Shown: piece after piece, positions 36,485 through 47,041 of the stretch
Position numbering within the stretch: position 1 is the first letter of the stretch
How the letters are laid out: each line of letters begins with the position of its first letter
Source: G047528255 sp047528255
GTDB lineage: Bacteria; Bacteroidota; Bacteroidia; Flavobacteriales; Blattabacteriaceae
Length of the DNA: 64,000 nt
Assembly (NCBI GenBank): GCA_047528255.1
Contig: CP180024.1
Coordinates: 496,001-560,000, forward strand
Direction of reading: 5' to 3'
Notes under the pieces: model-generated
What the model was told of the DNA's origin: nothing
Seen by the model: only the letters and a program-made list of their open reading frames with translations
The model's database searches: none
Translations under genes and position numbers: made by a program

Positions 36485-37482
36485 CAATACTATTGTGTTT
36501 AATAGTGAATTACGTTTATTAACCCATCCTAGATGGGAGGCCGTTAGAGAACGATGTAATTTTAGTCTTTCACATTGTTTTTGAAATATTATTAATTATA
36601 AATTATATAATTACATTTTTTTTATGAACAAGCATAATAACGCCAGGGGTACGATAGAAATCGTGCGACATAACCTCCCGTAAGAGGCTGGGCATGCACA
36701 CGAGGTAATCCTTTGTAAGAAGCCTTTCTTAAGGCAAAGAAACGTTTTATACTTTCAAAAGTTCGTTCTAATACCCATCAAGGGGTACTCAATAATTTGT
36801 TAAATAATATAGCTATACGACTTAAGGACGTTTCTTATAGGCTTTCCTTCTGTTAAAATCTTTGATACTTCGACCATGAAAGTCGAGACACACTGACTGG
36901 AACTTGTTAACCTTTTTCTCTGCATATACTTTTCTGGGGTATATCCTATTTTGTTATAATGGCTTTGGCCCTCTACTATCACGCTCATTTGATGCTTTTC
37001 TAATTTCTTATTGATCTTTTTCAGTAAGAGCTCATATGTTTTTTTCTACTATTCCATTGCGAAATCTGCATAGAGTAATACGATTTAGGATCTAATCTTC
37101 CAATCAAAAACCATAAAATTGTATGAAGCCTATGGAATCTTTTATAAATTCTTCCATCCCTACATCACTAATGTCATACCGGTTACTGAAAGCAACACCT
37201 TAAATAATAATATTCCACTGTAGATAGGTTACCTTTTATTCCCTGATCTTTATTGATATGTTTTTCCTATTTCTTTTTCCAGCCCTTCTCAGTGGATCAC
37301 TGTGTTTAACTTTTTGAAAAACTCACTCCTTCTGGGAGAACGTTCCATATATAGTTCACTAAAGCTTATTTATGCGGTGCTTCTGAGCATAGAGCCGAAT
37401 TTTTTATTTTATAATCCAAGTAGACGAAACAATATATTGATTTACAAATCAAGTTAACCTTATTCTCTCATGCAACCTTCTC
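36485..37482 (-). mobile_element. IS5-family element, internally deleted
   Basis: From CAATACTATTGTGTTT to GCAACCTTCTC. The middle of the transposase is missing at about 36990. Its right end lies 51 bp from the menG stop. Confidence 0.82.
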
Positions 37483-37532
37483 AAAGAGCAAAAAAAGAAA
37501 ACGCAAATATCTCATACCATCTAAAAATTATA

Positions 37533-38273
37533 TCACAAAGACTTACTCTTCTGAGCCACATAAATTGAAACGACACCAAAGGTAAGCGGAATAGTGTAGC
37601 ATTCCGAAAAGCCACAAGTCTTCAATATTTTTTCCATATCTCCACAAGAAAAAGCAGCCACAGATCGAGGCAAATAATCATAAGCGACAGGATCTTTAGA
37701 AAACATTCGCCCTACAAATTTCATATAGTAAGAATAAAGACGATACAAATGCTTTACAAAAGCTCTTTTAGGATGAGAAAACTCCAAAATAAGAGCTACC
37801 CCTTCAGGTTTCAAAACCCGATGGATCTCTCTCAATGCCACTTCAAGTCGCTCAAAATTGCGCACGCCGAAAGCCACAGTAACTGCATCAAAACGATCCA
37901 TATCAAAAGGAATCTTTTCCGTGTCACCCTGCATTAGACTTATACGCTGCTCCAACCTCTTAAACAATACTTTTTTCCGAGCCACATCCAACATACCCTC
38001 CGAAATATCCAAACCTATCACCCGAGAAGCCGGAAAATATTTCGCAACCATAATGCTCATATCCCCGGTTCCCGCAGCCACATCCAAAAGCTCATTTGGA
38101 TAAAACTTACGTAATAAACACACTACCTTTTTTCTCCATCTGAGATCAATCCCGAAAGAAAAAAAACGGTTGAGCATGTCATACCTTGAAGAGATGTTAT
38201 CAAACATCTGTTCAACTTGTTGTTTCTTAGTTAAAGAAGAATATTCATAAGGGGTAACTTCCGTATCCAACAT
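37533..38273 (-). CDS. menG: Demethylmenaquinone methyltransferase (UbiE/MenG)
   Basis: The 246-aa class I methyltransferase shows LLDVAAGTGDMSIMVA (SAM binding), GDTEKIPFDMDRFDAVTVAFGVRNF and VLKPEGVALILEFSHP, typical of UbiE/MenG. It carries out the final methylation of menaquinone, the respiratory quinone of Bacteroidota. The open frame reaches a GTG at 38309, but the ATG at 38273 fits the family N-terminus (MLDTEVTPYEYSSLTKK). A -7 box lies just upstream. The gene is isolated between IS blocks; I see none of its usual neighbours. Confidence 0.93.
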   Translation of the reverse strand: MLDTEVTPYEYSSLTKKQQVEQMFDNISSRYDMLNRFFSFGIDLRWRKKVVCLLRKFYPNELLDVAAGTGDMSIMVAKYFPASRVIGLDISEGMLDVARKKVLFKRLEQRISLMQGDTEKIPFDMDRFDAVTVAFGVRNFERLEVALREIHRVLKPEGVALILEFSHPKRAFVKHLYRLYSYYMKFVGRMFSKDPVAYDYLPRSVAAFSCGDMEKILKTCGFSECYTIPLTFGVVSIYVAQKSKSL

Positions 38274-38287
38274 AAAATAATTTACAG

Positions 38288-38295
38288 CAAAGATA
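38288..38295 (-). promoter_or_regulatory. Putative -7 box of menG
   Basis: The minus strand reads TATCTTTG, 14 nt before the ATG at 38273. The nearest TTG is 25 bp upstream, longer than usual. Confidence 0.35.
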
Positions 38296-38359
38296 AAAAA
38301 TTGCTCCACTTTTTTGTTGACAATGATCAGAACAAAACAAACCGCTGAACAATGAACTA

Positions 38360-38533
38360 AAGACCACTATATTAAAGTGGATTACGTTTATTCAGCCTCC
38401 TAAATAAGCTTCTTTGGATACGATTGTAATTTATCTTTTCATATCGTATTCAAAAAATTATTGATTATAAATTAATTAATTATATCTCTTTTTATGAACA
38501 CCTCATAATGATCCCAGGAGCACGATACAAATT
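38360..38533 (-). mobile_element. IS5-family 3' fragment
   Basis: Starts AAGACCACTATATTAAAG and ends GATACAAATT at the next copy. Confidence 0.83.
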
Positions 38534-39802
38534 GAGAACGTTACATGGGATAAAGGGATAAAATATTTGTAAATCAATATATTGTTTCGTATATTTGGAA
38601 TATAAAATAAAAAATTCGACTCTATCCTCAGAAGCACCGAATAAATAAACTTTAGTTAACTATATATGGAACATTCTACCAAAAGGAGTGAGTTTTTCAA
38701 AAGATTAAACACTTTGATCCACTGAGAAAGGATGGAGAAAGAAATAAGAAAAATATATCAAAAAGGCCAGGGAATAAAAGGAACCTTTCTTACAGTGGAA
38801 TATCATTATTTAAGATAACGCTTTTGAGTTACTGGTATGATCTCAGTAATGTAGGAACGGAAGAATTGGTGAAAAAACACTTAATCTGCATGCTCATTTG
38901 TATTTTTCGATTGTAAGATCAGATCCCAAATCATACGACTCTATGCAGATTTCGCAATAAAATAGTAGCCAAAAAGGAACATGATCGATTACTGAAAAAA
39001 ATCAATAAGGAATTAGAAAAACATTAAGAGATAGTAAAAAAAAGGAATGATAGTGGATTCCAGTATTACAGTGAGTTCCTTTGCTCCAAAGGGGGGGAGC
39101 TATCTACGTAATAGAGGATCAGAAGGAAGAAGAAAAAAGCAAATCAGTCAAAGAAAAGAAAGGTAAAAAAAAGAGACTCAATCAGGAGTAAAAACTCAAG
39201 GAAAATGGCTCAAGAAATCACGTGAATTCTACTACAGATACAAGAAGCACATAGAGGTGTATAAAAATGGGATGATACTAGTAGTACATAGCGTAGCAGC
39301 CAATGAGCATGATAGTATAGGGCTAAAGCCATTAATAAGCAAACTAGGATATAACCCCATAGAACTATATGCAGACAAATATTACCAAGTTCCAGCCAAC
39401 GTCTCTTACTTTCATAGTCGAGGCATCAAAGACCACATACAGAAGAAAGCCTATAGGACCATCCCTTAAGTAGGGATAGTTATATTATTCAACAAATTAG
39501 TGAGTAAAACCCGATGGGTGGTAGAAGGTCGTTTTGATACTATAAAGCGTTGTCCTGTATCAGGAAAGACTCGTTATAAAGGATACCTTGTGTGCATGCT
39601 CAGCATTTTATGGAGGCTATGGTGCATAATTTGTATCGTGCCCCTGGCTTCATTATGAACTATTCATAATAATATATATAATTAATTAATTTATATATCA
39701 ATAGCTTTCGAATAGGATGTGAAAGAGTAAATCTACATATTTTCCAACGAAGCCCCTCTAGAAGGCTGAATAAGCGTAATCCACCATTAAAACAATGGGC
39801 TC
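38534..39802 (+). mobile_element. IS5-family element, full length, dead
   Basis: From GAGAACGTTACATGGG to AACAATGGGCTC. A 70-codon frame at 39257-39469 shows the second catalytic aspartate region (ELYADKYYQVPANVSYFHSRG). Confidence 0.9.
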
Positions 39803-40313
39803 AGCGTAGCAGCCAATGAGTATGATAGTAGAGGTCTAAGTCATTAATAAGCAAACTAGGATATAAAACCAGAGAAGTATATGCAGAAAAAGGTTATCAA
39901 ATTCCAGTCAACGTGTTTTATTTTCATAGTCGAGGAATCAAATACCGTATACAGAAGAAAGCCTATAGGAACCGTCCTTAAGTAGGCTAGCATATTATTC
40001 AACAAATTAGTGAATAAAACCCGATGGGTAGTAGAACGTACTTTTGGTAATATAAAGAATTATTTTTGATCAGTCAAGGATCCTTAGAAAGGATTAGCTC
40101 ATGTGCATGACCAGTATCTTATGGAGGATATGGCTCATAATTTGTATCGTGCCCCTTGGGGTATTATACGCTGTTTATAAAACGAATATGATTAACTGTT
40201 TTATAATCAATATTATTTCAAATAATATATGAAGGCCTAAATCTCCATCGTTTACAACGAATTCCATCTAGGATAGCTCAATAAATGTAATCGACCATTA
40301 ACACAGTGGTCTC
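39803..40313 (+). mobile_element. IS5-family 3' portion
   Basis: Begins within the transposase at AGCGTAGCAGCCAATGAG and ends CACAGTGGTCTC at 40313, cutting into the DUF2520 relic. Confidence 0.85.
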
Positions 40314-40544
40314 ATTTTGTGAACAAGCTCAACTCCCCTTCCGAATACTCAACTTCAGTTGATATCGAAAACAGCTGAAAAAACACGTATCTTGAATCTC
40401 TATCAAGCACAAACAGGACCGGCTATCAAGGAGAGATCTAAAAAAAGCGACAAACAGCTTGAATTGCTCCGGTAAAAATAACAACAAAAAGACACCTATC
40501 TACTCATCACTGAATCTATAATGACCACTTATGAAAAATTATAA
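40314..40544 (+). pseudogene. 3' relic of a DUF2520 (Rossmann-like) protein gene
   Basis: Reading in one frame from about 40369 gives ISKTAEKTRILNLYQ, AQTGPAIKERSKKSDKQ and LELLR, then two stops, then QQKDTYLLITESIM and TTYEKL with a final stop at 40542-40544. The AQTGPA core and its spacing match the C-terminus of the DUF2520 family. I recall that family immediately upstream of the KdsC-like gene in Flavobacteriia, as here. The 5' part has been removed at an IS end, and the remaining tail has in-frame stops and at least one shift (about 40314-40370). The stop overlaps the kdsC ATG, so an old translational coupling is preserved. Confidence 0.65.
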
Positions 40545-41076
40545 GAGCATAATGAATGACATCAATACTTTCGTATTTGACGTAGACGGCGTATTGACTG
40601 ACAGCACACTCGGCTTATTCCCAGACGGAAGTCTGGTGAGACACATGTCTACAAAAGACGGCTACGCCATACGGGTAGCTCAAGAAAAAGGTTACAACCT
40701 TTGCATCATCACTGGAGGAGATGATTTGATGGTCTTTCATCGCTTAAAAAATATGGGAATAAGGAATATTTACCTGAAAATCAAAAATAAAATAGAAAAA
40801 TTCATAGATTACTGCGTCTTTGAACGGATCTCACCGGACAAGATATTGTACATGGGGGATGATATCCCGGATATCGAGGTAATGCAAATCGTAGCTCTAC
40901 CATGCGCTCCAAAAGATGCCGTAGCAGAAGTAAAGGCCGTATCGAAATACATTTCTCCAAAAAAGGGAGGAAAAGGTTGCGTACGAGATGTCATTGAACA
41001 AACGCTCAAAATCCAAGGAAAATGGATAGAAACTTCGAGAACGTTGCATGAGAAAAGGAATTTAAAGTATTTATAA
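40531..41076 (+). CDS. kdsC: KdsC-like HAD phosphatase (3-deoxy-D-manno-octulosonate 8-phosphate phosphatase), IS-derived C-terminus
   Basis: The 181-aa HAD subfamily IIIA protein has the catalytic motif FVFDVDGVLTD (D17, D19), a conserved GGDDL segment after IITG, and the magnesium-binding YMGDDIPD. KdsC removes the phosphate of KDO-8-phosphate in LPS inner-core synthesis, which fits the presence of lptD. The natural protein should end around the QGKW segment. From 41037 on, the codons RTLHEKRNLKYL and the stop lie in an IS right end, so the tail of about 13 residues is foreign. The start ATG overlaps the upstream DUF2520 relic. Confidence 0.87.
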   Translation: MKNYKSIMNDINTFVFDVDGVLTDSTLGLFPDGSLVRHMSTKDGYAIRVAQEKGYNLCIITGGDDLMVFHRLKNMGIRNIYLKIKNKIEKFIDYCVFERISPDKILYMGDDIPDIEVMQIVALPCAPKDAVAEVKAVSKYISPKKGGKGCVRDVIEQTLKIQGKWIETSRTLHEKRNLKYL

Positions 41077-41316
41077 ATCAATGTATTATTTCATATATTT
41101 TGAGTAGAAAATAAAAAATTCGGATCTATGCTGCTCAAAAGCACTAGGCAAATAAACTTTAGTGAACTATATATGGAACGTTCTACCAGAAAGAGTGAGT
41201 TTTTTAAAAGATTAAAAACCTTGATCCACTGGGAAGTGATGGAGAAAAAAATAATAAAAATATATCAAAAAGGACAGGGAATAAAAAGCAACCTGCTTAC
41301 AGTGGAATATCGTTAT
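41037..41316 (+). mobile_element. IS5-family element alpha, left part (interrupted)
   Basis: GAGAACGTTGCATGAG at 41037, leader and transposase start up to CGTTAT. The same element resumes at 43869, so 41317-43868 is an insertion into it. Its first 40 bp code for the end of kdsC. Confidence 0.88.
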
Positions 41317-41873
41317 TAGACCATTGTTTTAATGGTGGATTACGTTTATTCAGCATACTAGATGGGATTCTTTGGAAAATATGTAGATCTGCTCTTTCAC
41401 GTCCTATTTGAAATACTATTGACTATAAATTAATTAATCACATCTATTGTTATGAACAGCGCATAATCAGGCTAGAGAAACGATACAAATTATACGCCAT
41501 AGCCTCCATAAGAGGCTGGATATGCAGAGGGGCTAATCCTTTGTGACGAGCCTTTCCTGAACAAACCAACGGTTATACTGCCAAAAGTATGTTCTACATA
41601 CTCTTCGGAGTTACTCACTAATTTATTGAATAATATAGCCATCTTACTTAATGGAAGATTCCTATAGGCTTTCTTCTGTACACGATCTTTGATGCCTCGA
41701 CTATAAAAGTAATACACGTTAGCTGGAACTTGGTAACCTTTATCTGCATATACTTCTCTGGGTTTATATCCTAGTTTGCTTATTAATGGATTTAGACCTA
41801 TACTATCATGCTCATTGGCTGCTACGCTATGTACTCTCTCGTATTCATTCTATCCCCCCCCCTCATGTGCTTC
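41317..41873 (-). mobile_element. IS5-family element beta, first part (inserted in alpha)
   Basis: Begins TAGACCATTG after TTAT and runs through the reversed transposase 3' half to CATGTGCTTC. It resumes at 43148. It has a C-run of 9 at 41854-41862. Confidence 0.87.
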
Positions 41874-43147
41874 GAGAACATTCATGAGAGAAGGCAATTA
41901 AAATATTTGTAAATCAATATATTGTTTCGTCTATTTGGAGTATAAAATAAAAAATTCGGATCTATGCTCAGAAACACCACACAAATAAGCTTTAGTGAAC
42001 TATATATGGAACGTTCTGCCAAAAAGAGTGAGTTTTTAAAAAGGCTAAAAATCTTCATCAACTGGGAAGGGATGGAAAAAGAAATAATAAAAATATATCA
42101 AAAAGGCCAGGGAATAAAAGACCAACCTGCTCACAGTGGAATAGCGTTATTTAAGATGATGCTTTTGAGTCAGAGCTATGATCTCAGTGATCTAGGAACG
42201 GAAAAATTGGTGAAAGAAACCTTGAGCTTCATGCGCTTTTCTGGTTTTCGATTGGAATATCAGATCCCAAATCATACGACTCTATGCAGATTTCACAATG
42301 AAATAATAGCCAAAAAGGCATATGAACGCTTACTGAAAAAGATCAATAAGGAATTAGGAAAGCTATCAGGAAATAGTTAAAACAAGAGTGATAGTAGATA
42401 CCAGTATTACAGTAGCCCTTTCCTCCAAATGGAGCTTCTACCTAGGTAATCAAGGATCGGAAGGAAGAAGGGAAAAAGCAAATCAGTCAAAAAAAAGAAA
42501 GGATAAAAAAAGAGACTCAATCAGGAGTAGACACTCAAGGAAAATGGCTTAACAAATTAGGTAAATTCTACTTCGGATAGAAAAAGAACATAGGGGTGGA
42601 TAAAAATGGAATAATACTAGTTGCACATAACGTAGCCGCCAATGATCATGATAATAAAGGGCTAAAGCCATTAATAAGCAAACTAGGATATATAACCCCA
42701 TAAAAATATATGCAAACAAAGATTATCAAATGCCAGCCAACGTGTCTTACTTTCATAGTCTAGGCTCAACAAATACCGTATACAGAAGAAAACCTATAGG
42801 AACCTCCCATAAATAGGGATAGCTATATTATTCAACAAATTAGTGAGTAAAACCCGATGGATGGTAGAACGTACTTTTAGCAGTATAAAGCGTTTGTTTG
42901 GATCAGGAAAGGTTGATTAGAAAGGATTAGCTCATGTGCATGACCAGCATCTTATGGAGGCTATGGCACATAATTTGTATCGTTTCCCTAGAATTATTAT
43001 ACGCAGTCCATAAAAATAGATATATTTAATTAATTTATAATCAACAGTATTTCGAATACAATGTGAAAAACTAAATCTATATTTTTTCTAACGAAGCCAT
43101 CTAGAATGGCTGAATAAATGTAATCCACCATTAACACAATTGGGGCA
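41874..43147 (+). mobile_element. IS5-family element gamma (inserted in beta), best preserved copy
   Basis: From GAGAACATTCATGAGAG to about 43147. The transposase opens at 41964 and stays open for 138 codons (SFSELYMERSAKKSEF, GFRLEYQIPNHTTL), the longest surviving stretch, then shifts frame. The left end is corrupted (CACAATTGGGGC). Confidence 0.88.
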
Positions 43148-43868
43148 ATTTTTGTGTCCGTACTAGAAATCACGTGATTTCTTGAGCCATTTTCCTTGAT
43201 TATTTACTCCTGATTGAGTCTCTTTTTTTACCCTTTCTTTTGTTTGACTAATTTACTTTCCCCCATCTTTCTTCCGATCCTCCACTACGTAAATCAGGGG
43301 ATCCATTGGGAGCAAGGGGCTCACTATAATACTAGCATCTACTATCACTCCTTTATTTAACTATCGCCGTATTTTTTTCTAAGGCCTTATTAATCTTTTT
43401 CAGTAAGTGCTCATATGCTTTTTTAGCTACTATTTCATTGCGAAATCTGCATAGAGTCATATGATCTGGGATCTGATCTTCCAATAGAAAACCATAAAAG
43501 CTCATGAAGCTTAAAGATTCTTTCACCAATTCTTCCGTTCCTACATCACTGAGATCATAGCACTGATTCAAAAGCATCATCTTAAATAACGATATTCCAT
43601 TGTAAGCAAATTGGCCTTTTATACCCTGTCCTTTTTGATATATTTTTATTATTTCTTTCCCCATCCACTTCCCAGTGGATCAATGGTGCTAACCTTTTTT
43701 AAAATTTACTCCTTCTGGTAGAACGTTCCATATATAGTTCAGTAAAGCTTATTTGTACGGTGCTTCTGAGCATAGATCCGAATTTTTTTATTTTCTACTA
43801 CAGAATACACAAAACAATATATTGATTTACAAATATTTTAATATTACTTCTCCCATGCAACATTCTCC
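43148..43868 (-). mobile_element. IS5-family element beta, second part
   Basis: Reversed 5' half ending ATGCAACATTCTCC, followed by TTAT (43869-43872), the duplicate of the TTAT at 41313-41316. A 103-codon N-terminal frame survives at 43353-43664. Confidence 0.87.
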
Positions 43869-44860
43869 TTATTTAGGATGATCATTTTGAGTCACTGGTA
43901 TGATCCTAGTTATGTAGGAATGGAAAAATTAGTAAAAAAATCCTTGAGCTGCATGCCTTTTTGTGGTTTTCAATTGGAAAATCAGATCCTAGATCATACG
44001 ACTCTATGCATCATTCGCAATGAAATAGTAGCGAAAAAGGCATATGATCGCTTACTGAAAAAAATTAATAAGGAGTTAGAAAAATATCAGGCGATACTTA
44101 AAATAGAAGCGATAGTAGATGCCAGTATTACAATGAGGCCCATTGCTCCCAAGGGAGCTCCTACCTACGTAGTGAAGCATCGGAAGGATAATGGGAAAAG
44201 CAAATCAGTCAAAGAAAAACAAGGGAAAAAAAGAGACTTAATCAGGAATAAACACTCAAAGAAAATGGCTCAATAAATCAGGTGAATTCTACTATGGATA
44301 CAAGAAGAAAATAGGGGTAAAAATGGAATGACACTAGCACTACATAACGTAACAGCTAATTAGCATGATAGTAAAGGGCTAAAGCTATTAATAAGCAAAC
44401 GAGGATATAAACCCAGAGAAGTATATGCAACCAAAGATTACCAAATGACAGCCAACGTGTCTTACTTTCATAGTCGAAGCATCAAAGACTACATAGAGAA
44501 GAAAGAATATAGGAACCATCCCTCAAGTAGGGATAGCTATATTATTCATATATAATTAGTGAATAAAACCCCGATAGGTAGTAGAACGTACTTTTGGTAG
44601 TATAAAGCGTTGGCGGGTATCTGGCAAAAATCGTTACAAAGTATTAACTAGTAGTGCATGACCAGCATCTTATGGAGGATATGGCGCATAATCTGTATCG
44701 TGCCCTGGAATTATTATGCGCTATTCATAAAAATAGATATATTTAATTTATAACCAATAGTATTTCGAATACAATGTGAAAGACTAAATCTACTTCATTC
44801 TCGAACGAAACCCATATAGGATGCTGAATAAAAATAACCAACCATTAACACAATGGTCTC
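43869..44860 (+). mobile_element. IS5-family element alpha, right part
   Basis: Resumes the transposase at TTATTTAGGATGATC and ends CACAATGGTCTC at 44860. A 132-codon frame is open at 43878-44276, showing AIVDASITMRPIAPK. Confidence 0.87.
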
Positions 44861-45003
44861 GTTCTATATATAGTTCATTAAAGCTTATTTGCACGGTGCT
44901 TCTTAGCATAGATCCATTTTTTTTTATTTTTTACTCCATATATACAAAACAATATATTGATATTACAAATATTTTAAACTCCTTCTCTCATACAACATTC
45001 TTG
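44861..45003 (-). mobile_element. IS5-family 5' fragment
   Basis: Reversed leader ending CATACAACATTCTTGC. Confidence 0.82.
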
Positions 45004-45329
45004 CTATATTATTCAACAAATTAGTGAGACTATCCCCGATGGGTAGTAGAACTAACTTTTGGTAGTATAAAGAATTGGTTTGAGGGAAGGGAAAGCTTGT
45101 TACAAAGGATTAGCTCGTAATGAATGTCAAGCATCTTATGGAGTCTATGGATTATAATTTTTATCGTTCCCGTGGGATGATTATGTGCTGTTCATAAAAA
45201 TAGATATGATTAATTAATTTATAATGAATAATTTTAGAACACGATATAAAAGACTAAATCTATATAATCTCCAACCAATCTCATCTAGGACGGGAAATAA
45301 ACATAATTCACCTTAACACAATATCTCTC
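45004..45329 (+). mobile_element. IS5-family 3' fragment
   Basis: Starts at the LFNKLVS codons (TATTATTCAACAAATTAG) and ends CACAATATCTCTC. Confidence 0.83.
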
Positions 45330-45441
45330 TGTAAGTATAAGTTCGGGGCGCTACAGGAATTTATATCCATACTTCCATAAGAAAAAATTTCTAAATCATT
45401 TTTTTTATCTTAAAATTCAAACAATAGCCTTTGCATCAAAT

Positions 45442-45471
45442 AAAAAAGGATCTCCTTACGGAGGCCCTTTT
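45442..45471 (-). terminator. Intrinsic terminator of the ompA-like gene
   Basis: On the minus strand AAAAGG GC CTCC GTAA GGAG AT CCTTTTTT forms a stem with one internal mismatch pair region, a GTAA loop and a T-run, about 22 nt after the stop codon. Confidence 0.7.
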
Positions 45472-45492
45472 CATTAAATATTTAGCAATATA

Positions 45493-46977
45493 TTATTTAT
45501 TTCTATACTTGCTAGGTTTATTTTTAGAAATGTGCTTTTTCTTGATTTTACCTTTAGACTCGATCTCTAAGCTTTCATCTACATTTCTGATCACTATTTC
45601 CACACGTCTATTGGTTTGTCTATCTTCAGTTGTTTTGTTAACAACTTTAGGTTGTTCTTGTCCGAATCCTCTAGATATCAAACGATCTTTCGATACACCA
45701 TTTTCTATCAATAGATTTTTAACGGCGTTAGCACGTTTTAGAGACAACTGCTTGTTGAATGCAGGTTTTCCAACGTTATCAGTGTTACCGTCTACGTAGA
45801 ACCTGGAGTTAGGCACTCTCTGATTCATTCGCTTGGCAGCTTCTTTAATTACTTCTCTTGAAGCTTCATCACGTATTTTTGCCTTACCGAAATCGAATAA
45901 AATATCCTTGAAGCTAAGATTGATTTCTATTATCTCTTTTTTGATATCCCAAAGACAACCGCCATTTTCTTTTGGCCCGGGTACCTTAGGACACTTATCC
46001 AAGTTGTCAGAAACACCGTCGCCATCAGTATCGGGACATCCTTTGAATCTCTTCAATCCTGGAACTTTAGGACATGCATCGTCTTTGTCAAGTACTCTGT
46101 CACCGTCAGTATCGGGACATCCTTTGAATTGCTTCAATCCGGGGACTTTAGGACATGCATCGTTTTTATCAGGTACTCCGTCACGATCAGTGTCTTTATA
46201 AGGACAACCGTTGTTTTCTTTCGGTCCGGCTATGTTAGGGCATTTATCCTTATGCTGAGGGACCCCGTCACCATCAGTATCAGGACATCCTTTAAATTGC
46301 TTCAATCCGGGAATATTCAGACATTGGTCTTCGTCGTCAGAAATCCCATCTTTATCCCTGTCTTTTTTACCGAATCGGTAAGATACTCCGGCGCTATGTT
46401 GAAAGAAATTTGCGTAATCCTTCCTTACAGAAGGAACCCAGTTGTAATTGCTTTCCAGGTTGAGACCGAAGTTTTCCGTTATCCAAAAATTGATTCCTAC
46501 ACCTCCGTCTACCAAGAAAAAATTCTTCTTGTCAGTCGTAAATGTATTCGAGGGAGAAATGGTATAAGTTTTCCCTTTGTAATCTAACCTGTGAAAGTTA
46601 GCGCCTACTTTTAAATAAGGGTCAACCCAACAGTTTTTGGCAAAAGGGTAAAAACGAAGACCTAAACCAGCCTTTAAAAAAAGCTCGTTCTTAAATCTAT
46701 CCCACCCGGCTCTGTGGTTGTCTATTTCTCCCATACTTGCGGCCAGGTCTACCGCCAAATGATTTGTTAAGCTGCGGGCTACAGTAAGTTTTGATAATGG
46801 AGGAGCTACACTCCAGTTTTTTGTCTTTAAAAACTTGTTGAATACAGGATGCACTGCAGAATGATCGACAGCATGAGCACCTACTCCGATCAACCATCTA
46901 TTTTGTTGATTCTGACCGTACAAGGCACTTGCAGCTAAACCGATCAAGCCAGTAACAAGGAACTTGATTTTTTTCAT
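45493..46977 (-). CDS. OmpA/OprF-family outer-membrane protein with thrombospondin type 3 repeats
   Basis: The 494-aa protein has a signal peptide (about residues 1-21), an N-terminal barrel (about 25-205), five to six calcium-binding TSP3-like repeats (about 208-345; repeating DTDGDGVPDKNDACPKVPG), and a C-terminal OmpA peptidoglycan-binding domain (about 370-475; YVDGNTDNVGKPAFN, LSLKRANAV, NRRVEI). It ties the outer membrane to the cell wall. The usual EGHTD reads DGNTD, so a conserved histidine is asparagine. It has its own promoter inside the end of smpB and a terminator downstream, so it is monocistronic and probably abundant. Confidence 0.92.
   Translation of the reverse strand: MKKIKFLVTGLIGLAASALYGQNQQNRWLIGVGAHAVDHSAVHPVFNKFLKTKNWSVAPPLSKLTVARSLTNHLAVDLAASMGEIDNHRAGWDRFKNELFLKAGLGLRFYPFAKNCWVDPYLKVGANFHRLDYKGKTYTISPSNTFTTDKKNFFLVDGGVGINFWITENFGLNLESNYNWVPSVRKDYANFFQHSAGVSYRFGKKDRDKDGISDDEDQCLNIPGLKQFKGCPDTDGDGVPQHKDKCPNIAGPKENNGCPYKDTDRDGVPDKNDACPKVPGLKQFKGCPDTDGDRVLDKDDACPKVPGLKRFKGCPDTDGDGVSDNLDKCPKVPGPKENGGCLWDIKKEIIEINLSFKDILFDFGKAKIRDEASREVIKEAAKRMNQRVPNSRFYVDGNTDNVGKPAFNKQLSLKRANAVKNLLIENGVSKDRLISRGFGQEQPKVVNKTTEDRQTNRRVEIVIRNVDESLEIESKGKIKKKHISKNKPSKYRNK
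46000..46350 (-). repeat. Tandem repeats coding for TSP3-like motifs
   Basis: Five to six DNA units of about 60-100 bp with near-identical segments (CGTCACCATCAGTATCGGGACATCC, paired with ATCCTTTGAATTGCTTCAATCC-like sequence) encode the calcium-binding repeats. High identity between units makes copy-number change by recombination likely. Confidence 0.75.
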
Positions 46978-47010
46978 AATGAGCTACAATTTTCTTAATT
47001 ACCAATGGAA

Positions 47011-47041
47011 CAAATGTATAAAAAAATTATTGATACTTCAA
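47011..47041 (-). promoter_or_regulatory. Promoter of the ompA-like gene
   Basis: On the minus strand TTTG, 20 bp, TACATTTG matches the Bacteroidetes consensus exactly. The -7 box (47011-47018) is 33 nt before the ATG, and the -33 box lies in the last codons of smpB. Confidence 0.75.

Noticed and set aside
43878..44276. Transposase frames of 100-138 codons as intact genes
   Set aside because: They cover less than half of the reconstructed transposase and lack one or more DDE residues; they are kept only as parts of dead IS copies.
45330..45440. TTCGGGGCGCTACAGG as a tRNA T-arm or tRNA remnant
   Set aside because: No acceptor, anticodon or D-arm could be paired around it and the GTTCGA core is missing; nothing recognisable in this stretch.
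45833..46587. Plus-strand frames of 122 and 152 codons opposite the OmpA repeats
   Set aside because: They are antisense shadows created by the repetitive TSP3 coding sequence.
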